Below are positions 41,908 to 50,809 of a stretch of DNA of 64,000 bases, one piece after another. The stretch is from a virus. The notes beneath the pieces are model-generated. The model was not told the DNA's origin, ran no database searches, and saw only the letters and a program-made list of their open reading frames with translations. Location: IMG/VR virus record IMGVR_UViG_3300008120_000186, positions 1 to 64,000 of that record. One strand, written 5' to 3'. The stretch's first letter is position 1. Each line of letters starts with the position of its first letter. The position numbers and the translations under genes are program-made.

Positions 41908-41930
41908 ATGGGGACTTAGGTCCCCATTTT
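41908..41930 (+). terminator. Terminator after the Ig-domain structural gene
   Basis: Perfect 8-bp stem ATGGGGAC / GTCCCCAT with loop TTAG, then TTT. Confidence 0.88.
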
Positions 41931-41987
41931 GGTCCGAGTCCCGGAAGTAGCATTCCCATTCAATTGGGTTTACATTAAGGAAAAGAA

Positions 41988-42524
41988 ATGGCAGATAAAA
42001 AAGTAACACAGCTAACAGCATCGACTGTAGCAACAAAAGATGATTTGTTATTAATCATCGATGATCCATTAGGTTCACCAGTAAGTAAGAAAATTACTGT
42101 AGATAACTTCTTTGGTGCAACATCAGCATTAAATGTCAATGCAATTAGCATCATTGCTAGTGGCACTACATCATTGGGTGCAAACAACTTTACGTTAACA
42201 TCAAACACACAATCCATTTTGACTAGGGGTGTTTCGATTAATAGTACGCTTGCAGATTCCGATACTAAAATTGCATCTGACAATCAAACAAACATGTTTT
42301 ATGTTGATGCTTCAGCAGATAAGATCGGCATTATGACTGATGCTCCAACTGAAGCACTTGATATTAACTCTGACGCTATTCGTATTCGTACAACACAAAC
42401 TCCAGCAAGTTCAAACAATACTGCTGTTGGTTGGGGTGTGGGTACAATTTCTTGGGACGCAAGCTATTTGTATATTGCTGTTAATGCATCGACAATCAAG
42501 CGAGTGGCACTAAGTTCATTCTAA
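41988..42524 (+). CDS. Tail-fibre-like / virion surface protein
   Basis: 178 residues. The start DKKVTQLTASTVATKDDLLL and IIDDPLGSPVSKKITVDNFF is a common N-terminal block of phage fibre or collar proteins. The rest is beta-structured and ends WDASYLYIAVNASTIKRVAL, a typical terminal strand of fibre head domains. Its exact position on the virion is unclear. Confidence 0.65.
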   Translation: MADKKVTQLTASTVATKDDLLLIIDDPLGSPVSKKITVDNFFGATSALNVNAISIIASGTTSLGANNFTLTSNTQSILTRGVSINSTLADSDTKIASDNQTNMFYVDASADKIGIMTDAPTEALDINSDAIRIRTTQTPASSNNTAVGWGVGTISWDASYLYIAVNASTIKRVALSSF

Positions 42525-42880
42525 TGTCTATATTAAATAATGATAACTTTGATGAGTACGCAGTAAGCAACTACATAAATCCAAATTGTGTATCTGTTTT
42601 AGAATTTCTTGATGACTTGAAAATAATTAAGTACATTAAAAGACTCATAAACAAATATGTAGATAAAGATGAGTTGAAAGAGAGATTGATTTTGAATCAC
42701 ATAATTTCTCTTTCAAATGTGTTTGGTGTCGAAGCGGCTGTCAATATGTTAAGGTTCAAGATAGATGTAAATCATCACGATGTGTTGAATGCATTTTTAA
42801 TCTATCTTGAGTATATTAAATTAGAAGATGTGGAAGTTTTGGACTTGGCATTGTATAACATTTTAAAGAGAAGAATATAA
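42524..42880 (+). CDS. Conserved helical phage protein of unknown function
   Basis: 118 residues, all-helical (KIIKYIKRLINKYVDKDELK and following). One-base overlap with the gene before and abutting the next. It occurs in the same place in related phages, beside structural genes. No domain recognised. Confidence 0.6.
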   Translation: MSILNNDNFDEYAVSNYINPNCVSVLEFLDDLKIIKYIKRLINKYVDKDELKERLILNHIISLSNVFGVEAAVNMLRFKIDVNHHDVLNAFLIYLEYIKLEDVEVLDLALYNILKRRI

Positions 42881-43921
42881 GTGGCAAATTTAGTAGACTT
42901 ATACTTAGTGTATAGAATTTTAAGATTGTTTACTACACCGTTCGCAGAGTGGGAAGCAAACAAAACTGGCGTCATCGATGACGAAGGAAACATTGTTGTG
43001 CCTTCAGAAAAGAGAACACCAGTACAAGACGATTCATTCACTAAGTTTGACTTATTGATTCTAAAACTTAAACGAGTTTTGGAAAAATTGCCATTCGGTA
43101 AAAATAAACTTGCGTCTTATGCGGCCGCATTGTTCCTTCTCAAAGAAGAAAAGAACATTAAAGAAGAAACACTAGAAGAACAATTCTTAGACTACTACAA
43201 TGGCAAGACATATTTGTCAGAAGGCATAGAAGAAGATATTGCAAACGTGACAGGTGGTATTGCGGGACTAGATGGTAACCCTCCAGCAAGCAGAGCATTC
43301 ATACGTAGATTCGCAAAGAATGATGTGTTTGTTGTTGACACAGAACGTTTCAATAAAGCACGTACTGGTAAAAAGAAATATCTTAAATATGAAAAGTATG
43401 TTGGTAGTGATGAAGTTGGAAATGCAATTCGTGAGTATGGTAGAAAGTATCCTAAGAAGCCAATCATTCTACAGGATGATAAAACTGGCTCGATGATTTT
43501 TTTGCGATATGGGCGAAGTGGTATGTTCACAGAACAATTCGAAACAAGGCACTTGGTTGAAGAAGTATCCCAATCTCAATTAAAAGAGTTAGAGAAATAT
43601 TTAGACCAATTGTTCAAAATATTGAATGTTGATGTATCTTTCACTAAGCACTTTCTGGATAGAGTAAATGATTCACGTAATGGTAAACCAATTACAGTTG
43701 ATGAGTTGCAGTTGTTGTTCAAGAAAACTATTCAAAAATATGGCAAAAGGATTCCTGCATTGGGACCTGATGCAGAAGCAGTATTGAATGACATGCAAAC
43801 TCAGATAAATTTACCATTCGTTTTGAAGTGGGACAGAGACTCTGAAGAGTTAGATTTGGTAGCAAAGACAGTTATGCGTAAGAAAAACTTTATGACGCAT
43901 AATCAAAAATTCACAGTATAA
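42881..43921 (+). CDS. Structural/head-associated protein of two modules
   Basis: 346 residues from GTG. The N-terminal helix DLYLVYRILRLFTTPFAEWE and FDLLILKLKRVLEKLPFGKN, then KLASYAAALFLLKEE, is conserved among T4-like cyanophage virion proteins. YLSEG near residue 107-112 could be a prohead-protease site. The C-terminal module has VSFTKHFLDRVNDSRNGKPI, then INLPFVLKWDRDSEELDLVA and KTVMRKKNF, also found in other phages. It lacks a classical capsid-targeting start. Confidence 0.65.
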   Translation: MANLVDLYLVYRILRLFTTPFAEWEANKTGVIDDEGNIVVPSEKRTPVQDDSFTKFDLLILKLKRVLEKLPFGKNKLASYAAALFLLKEEKNIKEETLEEQFLDYYNGKTYLSEGIEEDIANVTGGIAGLDGNPPASRAFIRRFAKNDVFVVDTERFNKARTGKKKYLKYEKYVGSDEVGNAIREYGRKYPKKPIILQDDKTGSMIFLRYGRSGMFTEQFETRHLVEEVSQSQLKELEKYLDQLFKILNVDVSFTKHFLDRVNDSRNGKPITVDELQLLFKKTIQKYGKRIPALGPDAEAVLNDMQTQINLPFVLKWDRDSEELDLVAKTVMRKKNFMTHNQKFTV

Positions 43922-43930
43922 GGAAACGAT

Positions 43931-44050
43931 ATGTTAGAAACAATTTTTTGGATTTTAGTTGGTGCATTTGTAGGTTGGCACTTTCCTCAACCAGAATGGG
44001 CTAAAGCAATAGAAACTAAAGTCCGTTCATTATTCGCATCTAAAGAGTAA
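43931..44050 (+). CDS. 39-residue single-span membrane protein
   Basis: Starts at an ATG after AGGAAACGAT. MLETIFWILVGAFVGWHFPQ is the membrane segment; the remainder is a short amphipathic tail ending SLFASKE. It sits just before the spanin-like pair, so a role in lysis is possible. Confidence 0.6.
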   Translation: MLETIFWILVGAFVGWHFPQPEWAKAIETKVRSLFASKE

Positions 44051-44055
44051 TTGTC

Positions 44056-44502
44056 ATGTGGATTTTAGAATGGTTGCCTAATTGGGTTTTCTATGCAGTC
44101 TTCTTTGCAGGATTGCTTGGACTTGTTGCAACGTATTTTCTAAAGTTCATTCCATTCTTATCGCTGTATCAAATTCCGATACAAGTAATATCTATCATAG
44201 CATTGTGCTTTGGTACATACATGGCAGGTGCTATATCAGACAATGAATCTTGGCTTGCTAAAGTAAAAGATGTTGAAGCAAAAGTTGCAGAAGTTCAAGT
44301 GCAGTCTGCTAAAGAAAATGTAAAGATTGTCGAAAAGATAGTTAAGAAACTTGAAATTGTTAGAGTGCAAGGCAACGAAGTTATCAAGTATGTTGACAGA
44401 GAAGTTGTAAAGTATGACACTAAATTTGCGCCAGGTGGTATTTGTGAACTGCCTAAAGAATTTTTTATAGCGCATAACAATGCGGCAAAGGATTCAAGAT
44501 GA
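44056..44502 (+). CDS. Inner-membrane spanin-like (Rz-like) protein
   Basis: 148 residues. Two membrane segments in the first 60 residues, then a long helical region (LAKVKDVEAKVAEVQVQSAK, VKIVEKIVKK) and a C-terminal CELPKEFFIAHNNAA. The helical ectodomain and the overlapping downstream lipoprotein gene match the i-spanin/o-spanin organisation, though classical Rz has one membrane span. The ATG overlap of the lipoprotein gene is at its stop codon. Confidence 0.6.
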   Translation: MWILEWLPNWVFYAVFFAGLLGLVATYFLKFIPFLSLYQIPIQVISIIALCFGTYMAGAISDNESWLAKVKDVEAKVAEVQVQSAKENVKIVEKIVKKLEIVRVQGNEVIKYVDREVVKYDTKFAPGGICELPKEFFIAHNNAAKDSR

Positions 44503-44768
44503 CTAAATACCTTGCATCATTATTGCTTATATTAATATCGGGGTGTTCTACTGTCGTTCCAGTGACAGTAAAGTTTCCTGATGCGCCAGATAGAATAAAA
44601 ATTAAGTGCCCTCAGTTAAAAACCCTAAACGAAGATGCTAAGTTATCCGACATAGCTAAAACAGTAACCGAAAACTACACAACGTATTACGAATGTGCGG
44701 TTAGAAATGACAGTTGGATAGAATGGTACGAGACACAAAAAATAATTTTCGAGAAGTTAAACAAATGA
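44499..44768 (+). CDS. Outer-membrane lipoprotein, o-spanin-like (Rz1-like)
   Basis: 89 residues. The signal peptide ends LLLILISGCSTVVP with a lipobox ISGC. The mature part is short and contains KIKCPQLKTL and SWIEWYETQKIIFEK. Following an Rz-like gene with a 4-base overlap, it is most simply the o-spanin that bridges to the outer membrane at lysis. It is not Pro-rich as classic Rz1. Confidence 0.65.
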   Translation: MTKYLASLLLILISGCSTVVPVTVKFPDAPDRIKIKCPQLKTLNEDAKLSDIAKTVTENYTTYYECAVRNDSWIEWYETQKIIFEKLNK

Positions 44769-45199
44769 GTGATGCTACAGTAGAATTAAAAGTTGATGTG
44801 GAAGTCTTGAAGAATCAAGTATTGACAATAACACAGCTTTGTAGTAAAATGGACTCAGTTATCGAAAAACTGGTGGTTAATCACGACCGTATGGTCAATC
44901 AAATATATGACGATATGGAAAAAAGAAAAGCAGATACCAACACGGATATCAAAGAATTGCATTCTAGAATTACTACAATTAGTCGTGAAGTTTCCGACAA
45001 GGTAGAATTGACGGAACGTAGAATCATGGATGAAATTAAAGCACTCCGTGAAGAAATCCAAGAGCATAATAAAAAAGAAGATAATGAATTGCGTAAGATC
45101 ATGGAATGGAAATGGATGGCCGCTGGCGCAATTGTAGTTCTCGCATGGATAATGTCCAATATCAAAATAGATGCGGTATCAAAACTATTCGGTAATTAA
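44765..45199 (+). CDS. Coiled-coil protein with C-terminal membrane anchor
   Basis: 144 residues from the ATG overlapping the lipoprotein stop; earlier in-frame starts lie inside that gene. A long coiled coil (VDVEVLKNQVLTITQL and onward through the REVSDKVELTERRIMDEIKA region) ends in one membrane segment WMAAGAIVVLAWIMSNI. Position after the spanin pair suggests a lysis or membrane role. Unrecognised. Confidence 0.6.
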   Translation: MSDATVELKVDVEVLKNQVLTITQLCSKMDSVIEKLVVNHDRMVNQIYDDMEKRKADTNTDIKELHSRITTISREVSDKVELTERRIMDEIKALREEIQEHNKKEDNELRKIMEWKWMAAGAIVVLAWIMSNIKIDAVSKLFGN

Positions 45200-45228
45200 T
45201 TGACTTCCAGTCGAATGTACGCTATAAT
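45200..45228 (+). promoter_or_regulatory. Sigma70-type promoter for primase
   Basis: TTGACT, 17 bp, TATAAT, 37 bases before the gene 61 ATG. The -10 sits in the centre of the inverted repeat described next. Confidence 0.85.
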
Positions 45229-45238
45229 GTACATTCGA
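45211..45238 (+). repeat. Perfect 10-bp dyad centred on a -10 box (operator-like)
   Basis: TCGAATGTAC / GTACATTCGA separated by GCTATAAT. It could be an operator for a dimeric repressor at the primase promoter, or a terminator for upstream read-through (a T run follows at 45244). Confidence 0.75.
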
Positions 45239-45265
45239 TAGACTTTTTGTATATAATGAGAAAAT

Positions 45266-46288
45266 ATGAGTATTTGGATTGACCAAAAGTACATTGGTAC
45301 ACTCTCGGTTCGCTTGGACAAATTTGTTCGCAAAGGCGACTACACCTATAACTTCAGATGCCCTATCTGCGGTGACTCCCAAACAAATCGAAACAAGGCA
45401 CGTGGATACATCTTTGCACAAAAAGGTGGACTCTTCTACAAGTGCCACAATTGTGCAGTCAGCATTTCGCTAGGCAGTCTAATCAAAGCAGTTGATGCTA
45501 ACCTTTACAAAGAGTATTGCTTAGAGCGATACAAAGAAGGTGAAACTGGTCGCAAAGCGCACAAAGAACACGGATTCATTTTTAAGCCTGTCGTATTCGG
45601 CAGTAACAAAACAGACAATCTAAAAGGTGTTCTAACTCCTCTATCTAAACTCAACGATACGCATGAAGCGATTGTATATGCACGTTCACGAAAGATTCCT
45701 GAAGACAAATTAAAGACGCTATACTACGTTGATAATGTTCAGAAGTTGAAAGTCTTTTCTCCAGAGTATGAAGAGAAGATTGTGACTGAAGAACCTAGAA
45801 TCGTATTGCCGTTCTATGATAGAGATGATGAATTAGTTGGCTTGACTGCCAGAGGTATTCGTGGTGAGAAACAACGTTATCTTGTGATGAAAATAAAAGA
45901 TGATTCGCCCATGATTTACAACATGAACGGAATAGATATAACACAGACTATTTTTGTTACTGAGGGACCAATCGATAGTCTATTCTTACCCAATGCAGTC
46001 GCAGTTGGCAACTCCAATCTGAAGTATGTACTCAATCACTTACCGAAAGATAAGTTAGTATTGATTTACGACAACGAACCTCGCAATAAAGAAATCGTGA
46101 GAGAGATTGGTGATGCAATTAGTACAGATGCAAATGTAGTGATATGGCCCAAAACGTATGAAGAAAAAGATATAAATGATATGATACTCGCCGGAAAAGC
46201 GCAGGATGAAATCTTGAATACTATAAATAAATTTACTTTTCGTGGTCCTAAAGCACTACTTGAATACAACATATGGAAGATGAGATGA
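45266..46288 (+). CDS. 61: DNA primase gp61
   Basis: Makes RNA primers with helicase gp41. 340 residues (T4: 342). The zinc-binding domain has FRCPICGD and FYKCHNCAVS. The TOPRIM core is FVTEGPIDSLFLPNAVAVGN with VLIYDNEPRN. It has its own promoter and operator-like dyad, well away from gene 41. Confidence 0.94.
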   Translation: MSIWIDQKYIGTLSVRLDKFVRKGDYTYNFRCPICGDSQTNRNKARGYIFAQKGGLFYKCHNCAVSISLGSLIKAVDANLYKEYCLERYKEGETGRKAHKEHGFIFKPVVFGSNKTDNLKGVLTPLSKLNDTHEAIVYARSRKIPEDKLKTLYYVDNVQKLKVFSPEYEEKIVTEEPRIVLPFYDRDDELVGLTARGIRGEKQRYLVMKIKDDSPMIYNMNGIDITQTIFVTEGPIDSLFLPNAVAVGNSNLKYVLNHLPKDKLVLIYDNEPRNKEIVREIGDAISTDANVVIWPKTYEEKDINDMILAGKAQDEILNTINKFTFRGPKALLEYNIWKMR

Positions 46289-46992
46289 ACATAAAATTAA
46301 TAAGTTATTCACAACAAGCGATTGAGGCAAACAAACAAGATGAATTTGAATTCGATTTACCAAATCTACAAGACCTTGTAGCATACTGTGCAAGAGTATC
46401 AAACCCATCAAATCAAGCCAACAGCGAAACGTCTGAGAAACTTATCAAGTATCTCATTAAGCATAAGCATTGGTCGCCGCTTGAAATGGTGTCAGCATGT
46501 ATTGAAGTAGAAACAACAAGAGACATTGCAAGACAGTTATTGAGACATAGAAGTTTTTCGTTTCAAGAATTCAGTCAACGTTATGCTGATCCTACAGCCG
46601 AACTTGATGACGCATTTGTTTTACGTGAAGCGAGAATGCAAGACACAAAGAATCGTCAGAATTCTGTAGAACTTGATATGTCCGATGAAAAGCAAAAACT
46701 ATTAGCATATGAATGGGAACGTGCCCAGAAGCGAGTATTGTACGCAGTAAAAAAAGAATATGAATGGGCTATTAAGAATGGTATTGCAAAAGAGCAAGCG
46801 AGAGCAGTTTTGCCAGAGGGTCTTACAGTATCGAGGCTCTATGCTAATGGCACACTTAGATCATGGATCCACTACATCGATTTGAGAGATGGTAACGGAA
46901 CACAAAAAGAACACGCAGAAATTGCAAGGGCGTGTGCTGAAGTAATTGCAAAGGTATTTCCAATAATTAAAAGTATACGAGAAGGAACTTGA
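46285..46992 (+). CDS. thyX: Flavin-dependent thymidylate synthase ThyX
   Basis: Makes dTMP from dUMP using FAD, NADPH and methylene-THF. 235 residues. The ThyX motif RHRSFSFQEFSQRY is near 85-98, and the C-terminal EARAVLP-type segment is KEQARAVLPEGLTVSRLYAN. I chose the ATG after GGAAGATGAG, which overlaps the stop of gene 61. It replaces T4's ThyA-type enzyme, as in many aquatic phages. Confidence 0.93.
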   Translation: MNIKLISYSQQAIEANKQDEFEFDLPNLQDLVAYCARVSNPSNQANSETSEKLIKYLIKHKHWSPLEMVSACIEVETTRDIARQLLRHRSFSFQEFSQRYADPTAELDDAFVLREARMQDTKNRQNSVELDMSDEKQKLLAYEWERAQKRVLYAVKKEYEWAIKNGIAKEQARAVLPEGLTVSRLYANGTLRSWIHYIDLRDGNGTQKEHAEIARACAEVIAKVFPIIKSIREGT

Positions 46993-48774
46993 ATGACAAC
47001 TGATATTGTAATCGACTATAGTAGAGATTCGCTATTCGATGAGTTAGGTATTAAAAGATTGAAAGAAAGTTATATGAAGGAGGATGAAAATTCTCCACAA
47101 GAAAGGTTTGCTCATGTTTCAGAAGCGTTTGGTAGCAATCCAGAACATGCACAGCGATTATATGAATACAGCAGTAGGCATTGGTTGTCTTATTCTACTC
47201 CCATTCTTTCTTTTGGTCGCAGTAGTCGTGGGCTCCCTATTTCATGTTTTCTTCCATATCTACACGATAGTGCAGAAGGTCTTGTTAACTGTCTCGCTGA
47301 AGTCAATTGGCTTTCGATGTTGGGTGGTGGTGTCGGCATCGGTGTCGGCATTCGCAGTTCGGATGATAAATCGGTTGGAGTCATGCCCCACCTTCGCACG
47401 TATGACGCATCATCTCTCGCTTACAGACAAGGTAGGACTCGCCGTGGTTCCTACGCTACTTATCTTGATATTTCTCATCCTGATATTCTCTTATTTCTTG
47501 AGATGAGAAAGCCGACAGGTGATCCCAATCTACGCACATTGAACTTGCATCACGGCATCAACATTCCAGATTCATTCATGCAAATCGTTGAACGATGTAT
47601 GCAAGACAAAGATGCAGATGACTCTTGGGAATTAAGAGACCCACACAACAATGAAGTGCGTGAAGTAGTTTCTGCTAAAGACTTGTGGCAACGTGTGCTT
47701 GATATTCGTATGCAGACTGGTGAACCATATCTACATTTCATTGACGCAAGCAATCGTGCTATGCCAGAATTTCAGAAGAAGTTGGGACTCAGCATCAAGC
47801 AATCGAACTTGTGTTCTGAAATTATTTTACCTACAGACAAAGATAGAACAGCAGTATGTTGTTTGTCTTCAGTTAATTTGGAGTACTTTGATGAATGGAA
47901 GAATGATCCTTTATTCCTTGCTGATATTGCTGAAATGCTCGACAATGTTCTTCAGTATTTTATTGATAATGCTCCTGCCGCCGTTGAACGTGCAAGGTAT
48001 TCTGCCATACGTGAGCGCAGTATTGGTGTCGGTGCTTTGGGCTTTCACGCTTATCTACAACGAAATAACGTACCGTTCGAGTCAGCACTCGCAGTCGGAA
48101 GAAACAAACAAATCTTTAAACACATCAGGGATGGATTAAATGTTGCGAATCTTAAATTGGGTAAAGAGCGAGGTGAGGCTCTTGATGCTGTTGGCACTGG
48201 TCAACGTTTTAGCCATCTTATGGCTGTTGCTCCAAATGCTTCTTCGTCTATCATCATGGGAAATACTAGCCCTAGTATCGAACCTTATCGTGCTAACGCT
48301 TATCGTCAGGACACTTTATCGGGCTCATCATTAGCCAAAAACAAGTGGCTTGACAGGATCATCAAAAGTGTAGTAAAATCAGATGATGAATATCAGACAG
48401 TCTGGTCTAGCATTATTGCAAATGATGGTAGTGTACAGCACTTAGATATTCTAGATGATTGGACTAAAGACGTATTCAAGACTTCTATGGAGATTGACCA
48501 ACGTTGGTTAGTTAATCATGCCGCAGATAGACAAGAGTATATCGATCAAGCACAGTCATTGAATCTATTCTTCCGACCTGATGTGAACATCATGTATCTA
48601 CATGCAGTACACTTTCAAGCATGGAAGCAAGGCCTCAAAACATTGTACTACTGTCGTTCAGAGAAGATTGGTAAAGCAGACAAGGTATCAAAACGCATTG
48701 AGCGTGAAGTAATTAAAGAACTCGACATGAAAGCACTCATCGATGGTGATGCATGTCTCGCATGTGAAGGATAA
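46993..48774 (+). CDS. nrdA: Ribonucleotide reductase class I alpha subunit
   Basis: 593 residues, shorter than E. coli NrdA (761) and lacking the N-terminal ATP-cone, so allosteric activity control is probably lost. Key residues: PISCFLP (first redox Cys), QSNLCSEI (thiyl Cys region), and PNASSSIIMGNTSPSIEP. The tail ends CLACEG, the CxxC reduced by thioredoxin, whose gene follows. Several stretches of 100-300 bases inside the gene use T/C-ending codons unlike the flanking DNA. Confidence 0.96.
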   Translation: MTTDIVIDYSRDSLFDELGIKRLKESYMKEDENSPQERFAHVSEAFGSNPEHAQRLYEYSSRHWLSYSTPILSFGRSSRGLPISCFLPYLHDSAEGLVNCLAEVNWLSMLGGGVGIGVGIRSSDDKSVGVMPHLRTYDASSLAYRQGRTRRGSYATYLDISHPDILLFLEMRKPTGDPNLRTLNLHHGINIPDSFMQIVERCMQDKDADDSWELRDPHNNEVREVVSAKDLWQRVLDIRMQTGEPYLHFIDASNRAMPEFQKKLGLSIKQSNLCSEIILPTDKDRTAVCCLSSVNLEYFDEWKNDPLFLADIAEMLDNVLQYFIDNAPAAVERARYSAIRERSIGVGALGFHAYLQRNNVPFESALAVGRNKQIFKHIRDGLNVANLKLGKERGEALDAVGTGQRFSHLMAVAPNASSSIIMGNTSPSIEPYRANAYRQDTLSGSSLAKNKWLDRIIKSVVKSDDEYQTVWSSIIANDGSVQHLDILDDWTKDVFKTSMEIDQRWLVNHAADRQEYIDQAQSLNLFFRPDVNIMYLHAVHFQAWKQGLKTLYYCRSEKIGKADKVSKRIEREVIKELDMKALIDGDACLACEG

Positions 48775-48776
48775 AA

Positions 48777-49019
48777 ATGAAAGTACTTAGATTTACAGCA
48801 TCATGGTGTCAGCCATGTAAGATGTTAGCAAAGACATTAGAAGACGTTGATACTCAAATTCCAATTGAAGTTATTGACATTGATGAGAATCAACAAATCG
48901 CAATGGACTATGGCATTCGTGGTGTCCCAACTTTAGTGATGATAGATGGTGACATTGAAGTTAAACGATTCTCTGGCATGAAAATGAAAAATGAAATAGA
49001 AACTTGGTTAGGAGCTTAA
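48777..49019 (+). CDS. Thioredoxin-like protein (NrdC role)
   Basis: 80 residues. RFTASWCQPCKMLAKTL carries WCxPC as in thioredoxin, and GVPTLVMIDG carries the cis-Pro. It is likely the reductant for the adjacent NrdA. It lies 2 bases after nrdA and abuts the next gene. Confidence 0.92.
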   Translation: MKVLRFTASWCQPCKMLAKTLEDVDTQIPIEVIDIDENQQIAMDYGIRGVPTLVMIDGDIEVKRFSGMKMKNEIETWLGA

Positions 49020-49328
49020 ATGGAATTCTCAACCTCAGACGTAATATTTTTAGTTGTATTGTCAATTTATTTCTTATTCAGAGATTTGAAAAAACGATTT
49101 CAAGTAAGAGAAAATGAAATTGATAAAGTTCTTGCTGAAGCGGAACAAGTTAAATATAAAAATATGGTAAGAGAAGTTATGTTTTGCAAGAGTGAAATCG
49201 TTGAAGGACAAATTTTTGTCTACGAAAAAGACACGAATGCATTCATCACACAACAGCCTAACGTTGAAAGTATGTTTAAATATTTTATAAACAATTACCC
49301 AAACAGAAGAATACAATTCGGAGAATAA
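49020..49328 (+). CDS. Small protein with N-terminal membrane anchor
   Basis: 102 residues. DVIFLVVLSIYFLFRDLKK is a membrane segment; a helical region and a short beta-rich domain (IFVYEKDTNAFITQQPNVES) follow. The position between the two RNR subunit genes is intriguing, but no family is recognised. Confidence 0.6.
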   Translation: MEFSTSDVIFLVVLSIYFLFRDLKKRFQVRENEIDKVLAEAEQVKYKNMVREVMFCKSEIVEGQIFVYEKDTNAFITQQPNVESMFKYFINNYPNRRIQFGE

Positions 49329-49335
49329 TAAAAAA

Positions 49336-50331
49336 ATGAGTGCAACAAAAGTAAAAAGTAATTTAATGGATGGCAGAGATGCGTTCAAGCCATTTAATTA
49401 TCCGTGGGCGTATGATGCTTGGCTGAAGCACGAACAGAGTCATTGGCTACACACAGAAGTACCAATGGCTGAAGATGTGAAAGATTGGAAGAAAAAATTA
49501 ACAGCAGAAGAGAAACATTTTCTCACAAACATTTTTCGTTTCTTCACACAAGGTGACATTGACGTTGCTGGTGGCTACGTAAAAAACTATCTACCATACT
49601 TCAAGCAACCAGAAGTAAGAATGATGTTGCTTGGCTTTGCCGCTAGAGAAGCATTGCACGTTGCCGCATACTCACACTTGATTGAGACATTAGGTCTGCC
49701 AGATACAACATATAACGAATTCTTAGCATATCAAGAAATGAAAGACAAGCACGATTATGTGCTAGACATTTCAAATGCAAATGGGGATTTACAATCAACT
49801 GCAACCCACATCGCCGTGTTCAGTGCTTTCACTGAAGGGATGCAGTTGTTCTCTTCATTCATTATGCTATTGAACTTTCCACGTATGGGTAAGATGAGAG
49901 GCATGGGTCAGATTATTACTTGGTCGATTGTTGATGAAACACAACATGCCGAATCTATGATTAAATTATTCAGAACATTCATTCAAGAAAATAATGAGAT
50001 TTGGAATGACGAATTAAAATCTAAGATATATACTATTGCAGAACGAATGGTTGAACTCGAAGACAAGTTTATCGATTTAGCATTCGGCATCAATGAAATG
50101 GAAGGACTCACTTCAGAAGAAGTTAAGAAGTACATTCGTTACATTGCAGACAGGCGCCTTATCAGTCTTGGACTAAAAGGCATTTTTAAAGTTAAGAAGA
50201 ATCCATTACCTTGGGTTGAAGAAATGATTAATGCACCAACGCATACAAATTTCTTTGAGAACAGAGCAACCGATTATGCAAAGGGTGCTACAAAAGGTGA
50301 TTGGGCAGACGTATGGGGTAAAGCGGCATGA
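49336..50331 (+). CDS. nrdB: Ribonucleotide reductase class I beta subunit
   Basis: 331 residues. Metal-site and radical residues appear: EALHVAAYSHL (Glu, His and the radical Tyr in ExxHxxxY spacing), AFTEGMQ, and IVDETQHAESM (Glu and His). So it has a conventional di-metal/tyrosyl layout rather than a metal-free type. The C-terminus (WADVWGKAA) would dock on NrdA. It overlaps the following nuclease gene. Confidence 0.95.
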   Translation: MSATKVKSNLMDGRDAFKPFNYPWAYDAWLKHEQSHWLHTEVPMAEDVKDWKKKLTAEEKHFLTNIFRFFTQGDIDVAGGYVKNYLPYFKQPEVRMMLLGFAAREALHVAAYSHLIETLGLPDTTYNEFLAYQEMKDKHDYVLDISNANGDLQSTATHIAVFSAFTEGMQLFSSFIMLLNFPRMGKMRGMGQIITWSIVDETQHAESMIKLFRTFIQENNEIWNDELKSKIYTIAERMVELEDKFIDLAFGINEMEGLTSEEVKKYIRYIADRRLISLGLKGIFKVKKNPLPWVEEMINAPTHTNFFENRATDYAKGATKGDWADVWGKAA

Positions 50332-50798
50332 AACAATTAACATATGTATTTTTTGCTCTTGCATTGATTGTTGCAGGATTTACATTTTCTGCATTGAATG
50401 CACACGCACAAACAGGAAAACAAAAGGCTGGAGTTACCTATGACGCTAATATTACTAGGGTTATTGATGGGGATACTGTTGCGTTTGAAGCGACATTCCT
50501 TCCTGATCCACTCAAAAAAGAATTAAGCATTCGTGTCTTTGGTGTTGACACACCAGAAAAAGGACACAGAGCGCAATGCCCAAAAGAAGATGTGATGGGT
50601 AAAAGGGCTACTGAATTCACAAAGCAAGCAGTTATCTCCGCACAGAAACGTCAAATCGTTTTAATGGACTGGGACAAGTATGGTGGTCGTGTTCTTGGTG
50701 ATGTTATTTTAGATGGAAAGAGTCTACGTCAAGCATTGATTGCAAATGGTCTAGCCCGTGAATACTACGGCGAGGCTAAAACTTCTTGGTGTAATTAA
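50328..50798 (+). CDS. Secreted staphylococcal-nuclease-like enzyme
   Basis: 156 residues. A signal peptide (MKQLTYVFFALALIVAGFTF then ALNAHAQ) precedes an SNase domain: RVIDGDTVAF, LSIRVFGVDTPE (Arg and Glu) and YGGRVLGDV (catalytic Arg). It should be exported to the periplasm, where it could degrade incoming or host DNA. A cytoplasmic phage nuclease would not need the signal, so superinfection defence is an attractive inference. Confidence 0.88.
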   Translation: MKQLTYVFFALALIVAGFTFSALNAHAQTGKQKAGVTYDANITRVIDGDTVAFEATFLPDPLKKELSIRVFGVDTPEKGHRAQCPKEDVMGKRATEFTKQAVISAQKRQIVLMDWDKYGGRVLGDVILDGKSLRQALIANGLAREYYGEAKTSWCN

Positions 50799-50809
50799 TT
50801 GAGGTGTTC

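Noticed and set aside
46222-46229. TATAAATA inside gene 61 as a late promoter for thyX
   Set aside because: The motif is exact, but thyX and nrd genes are expected early or middle; I kept it out because chance occurrence in AT-rich coding DNA is likely.
47084-47506. 140-residue hydrophobic open frame inside nrdA
   Set aside because: It lies fully within a certain gene, has no ribosome site, and arises from T/C-rich codons read one frame off.
47693-48334. Two further overlapping frames inside nrdA
   Set aside because: Same reason; compositional shadows of the conserved nrdA segments.
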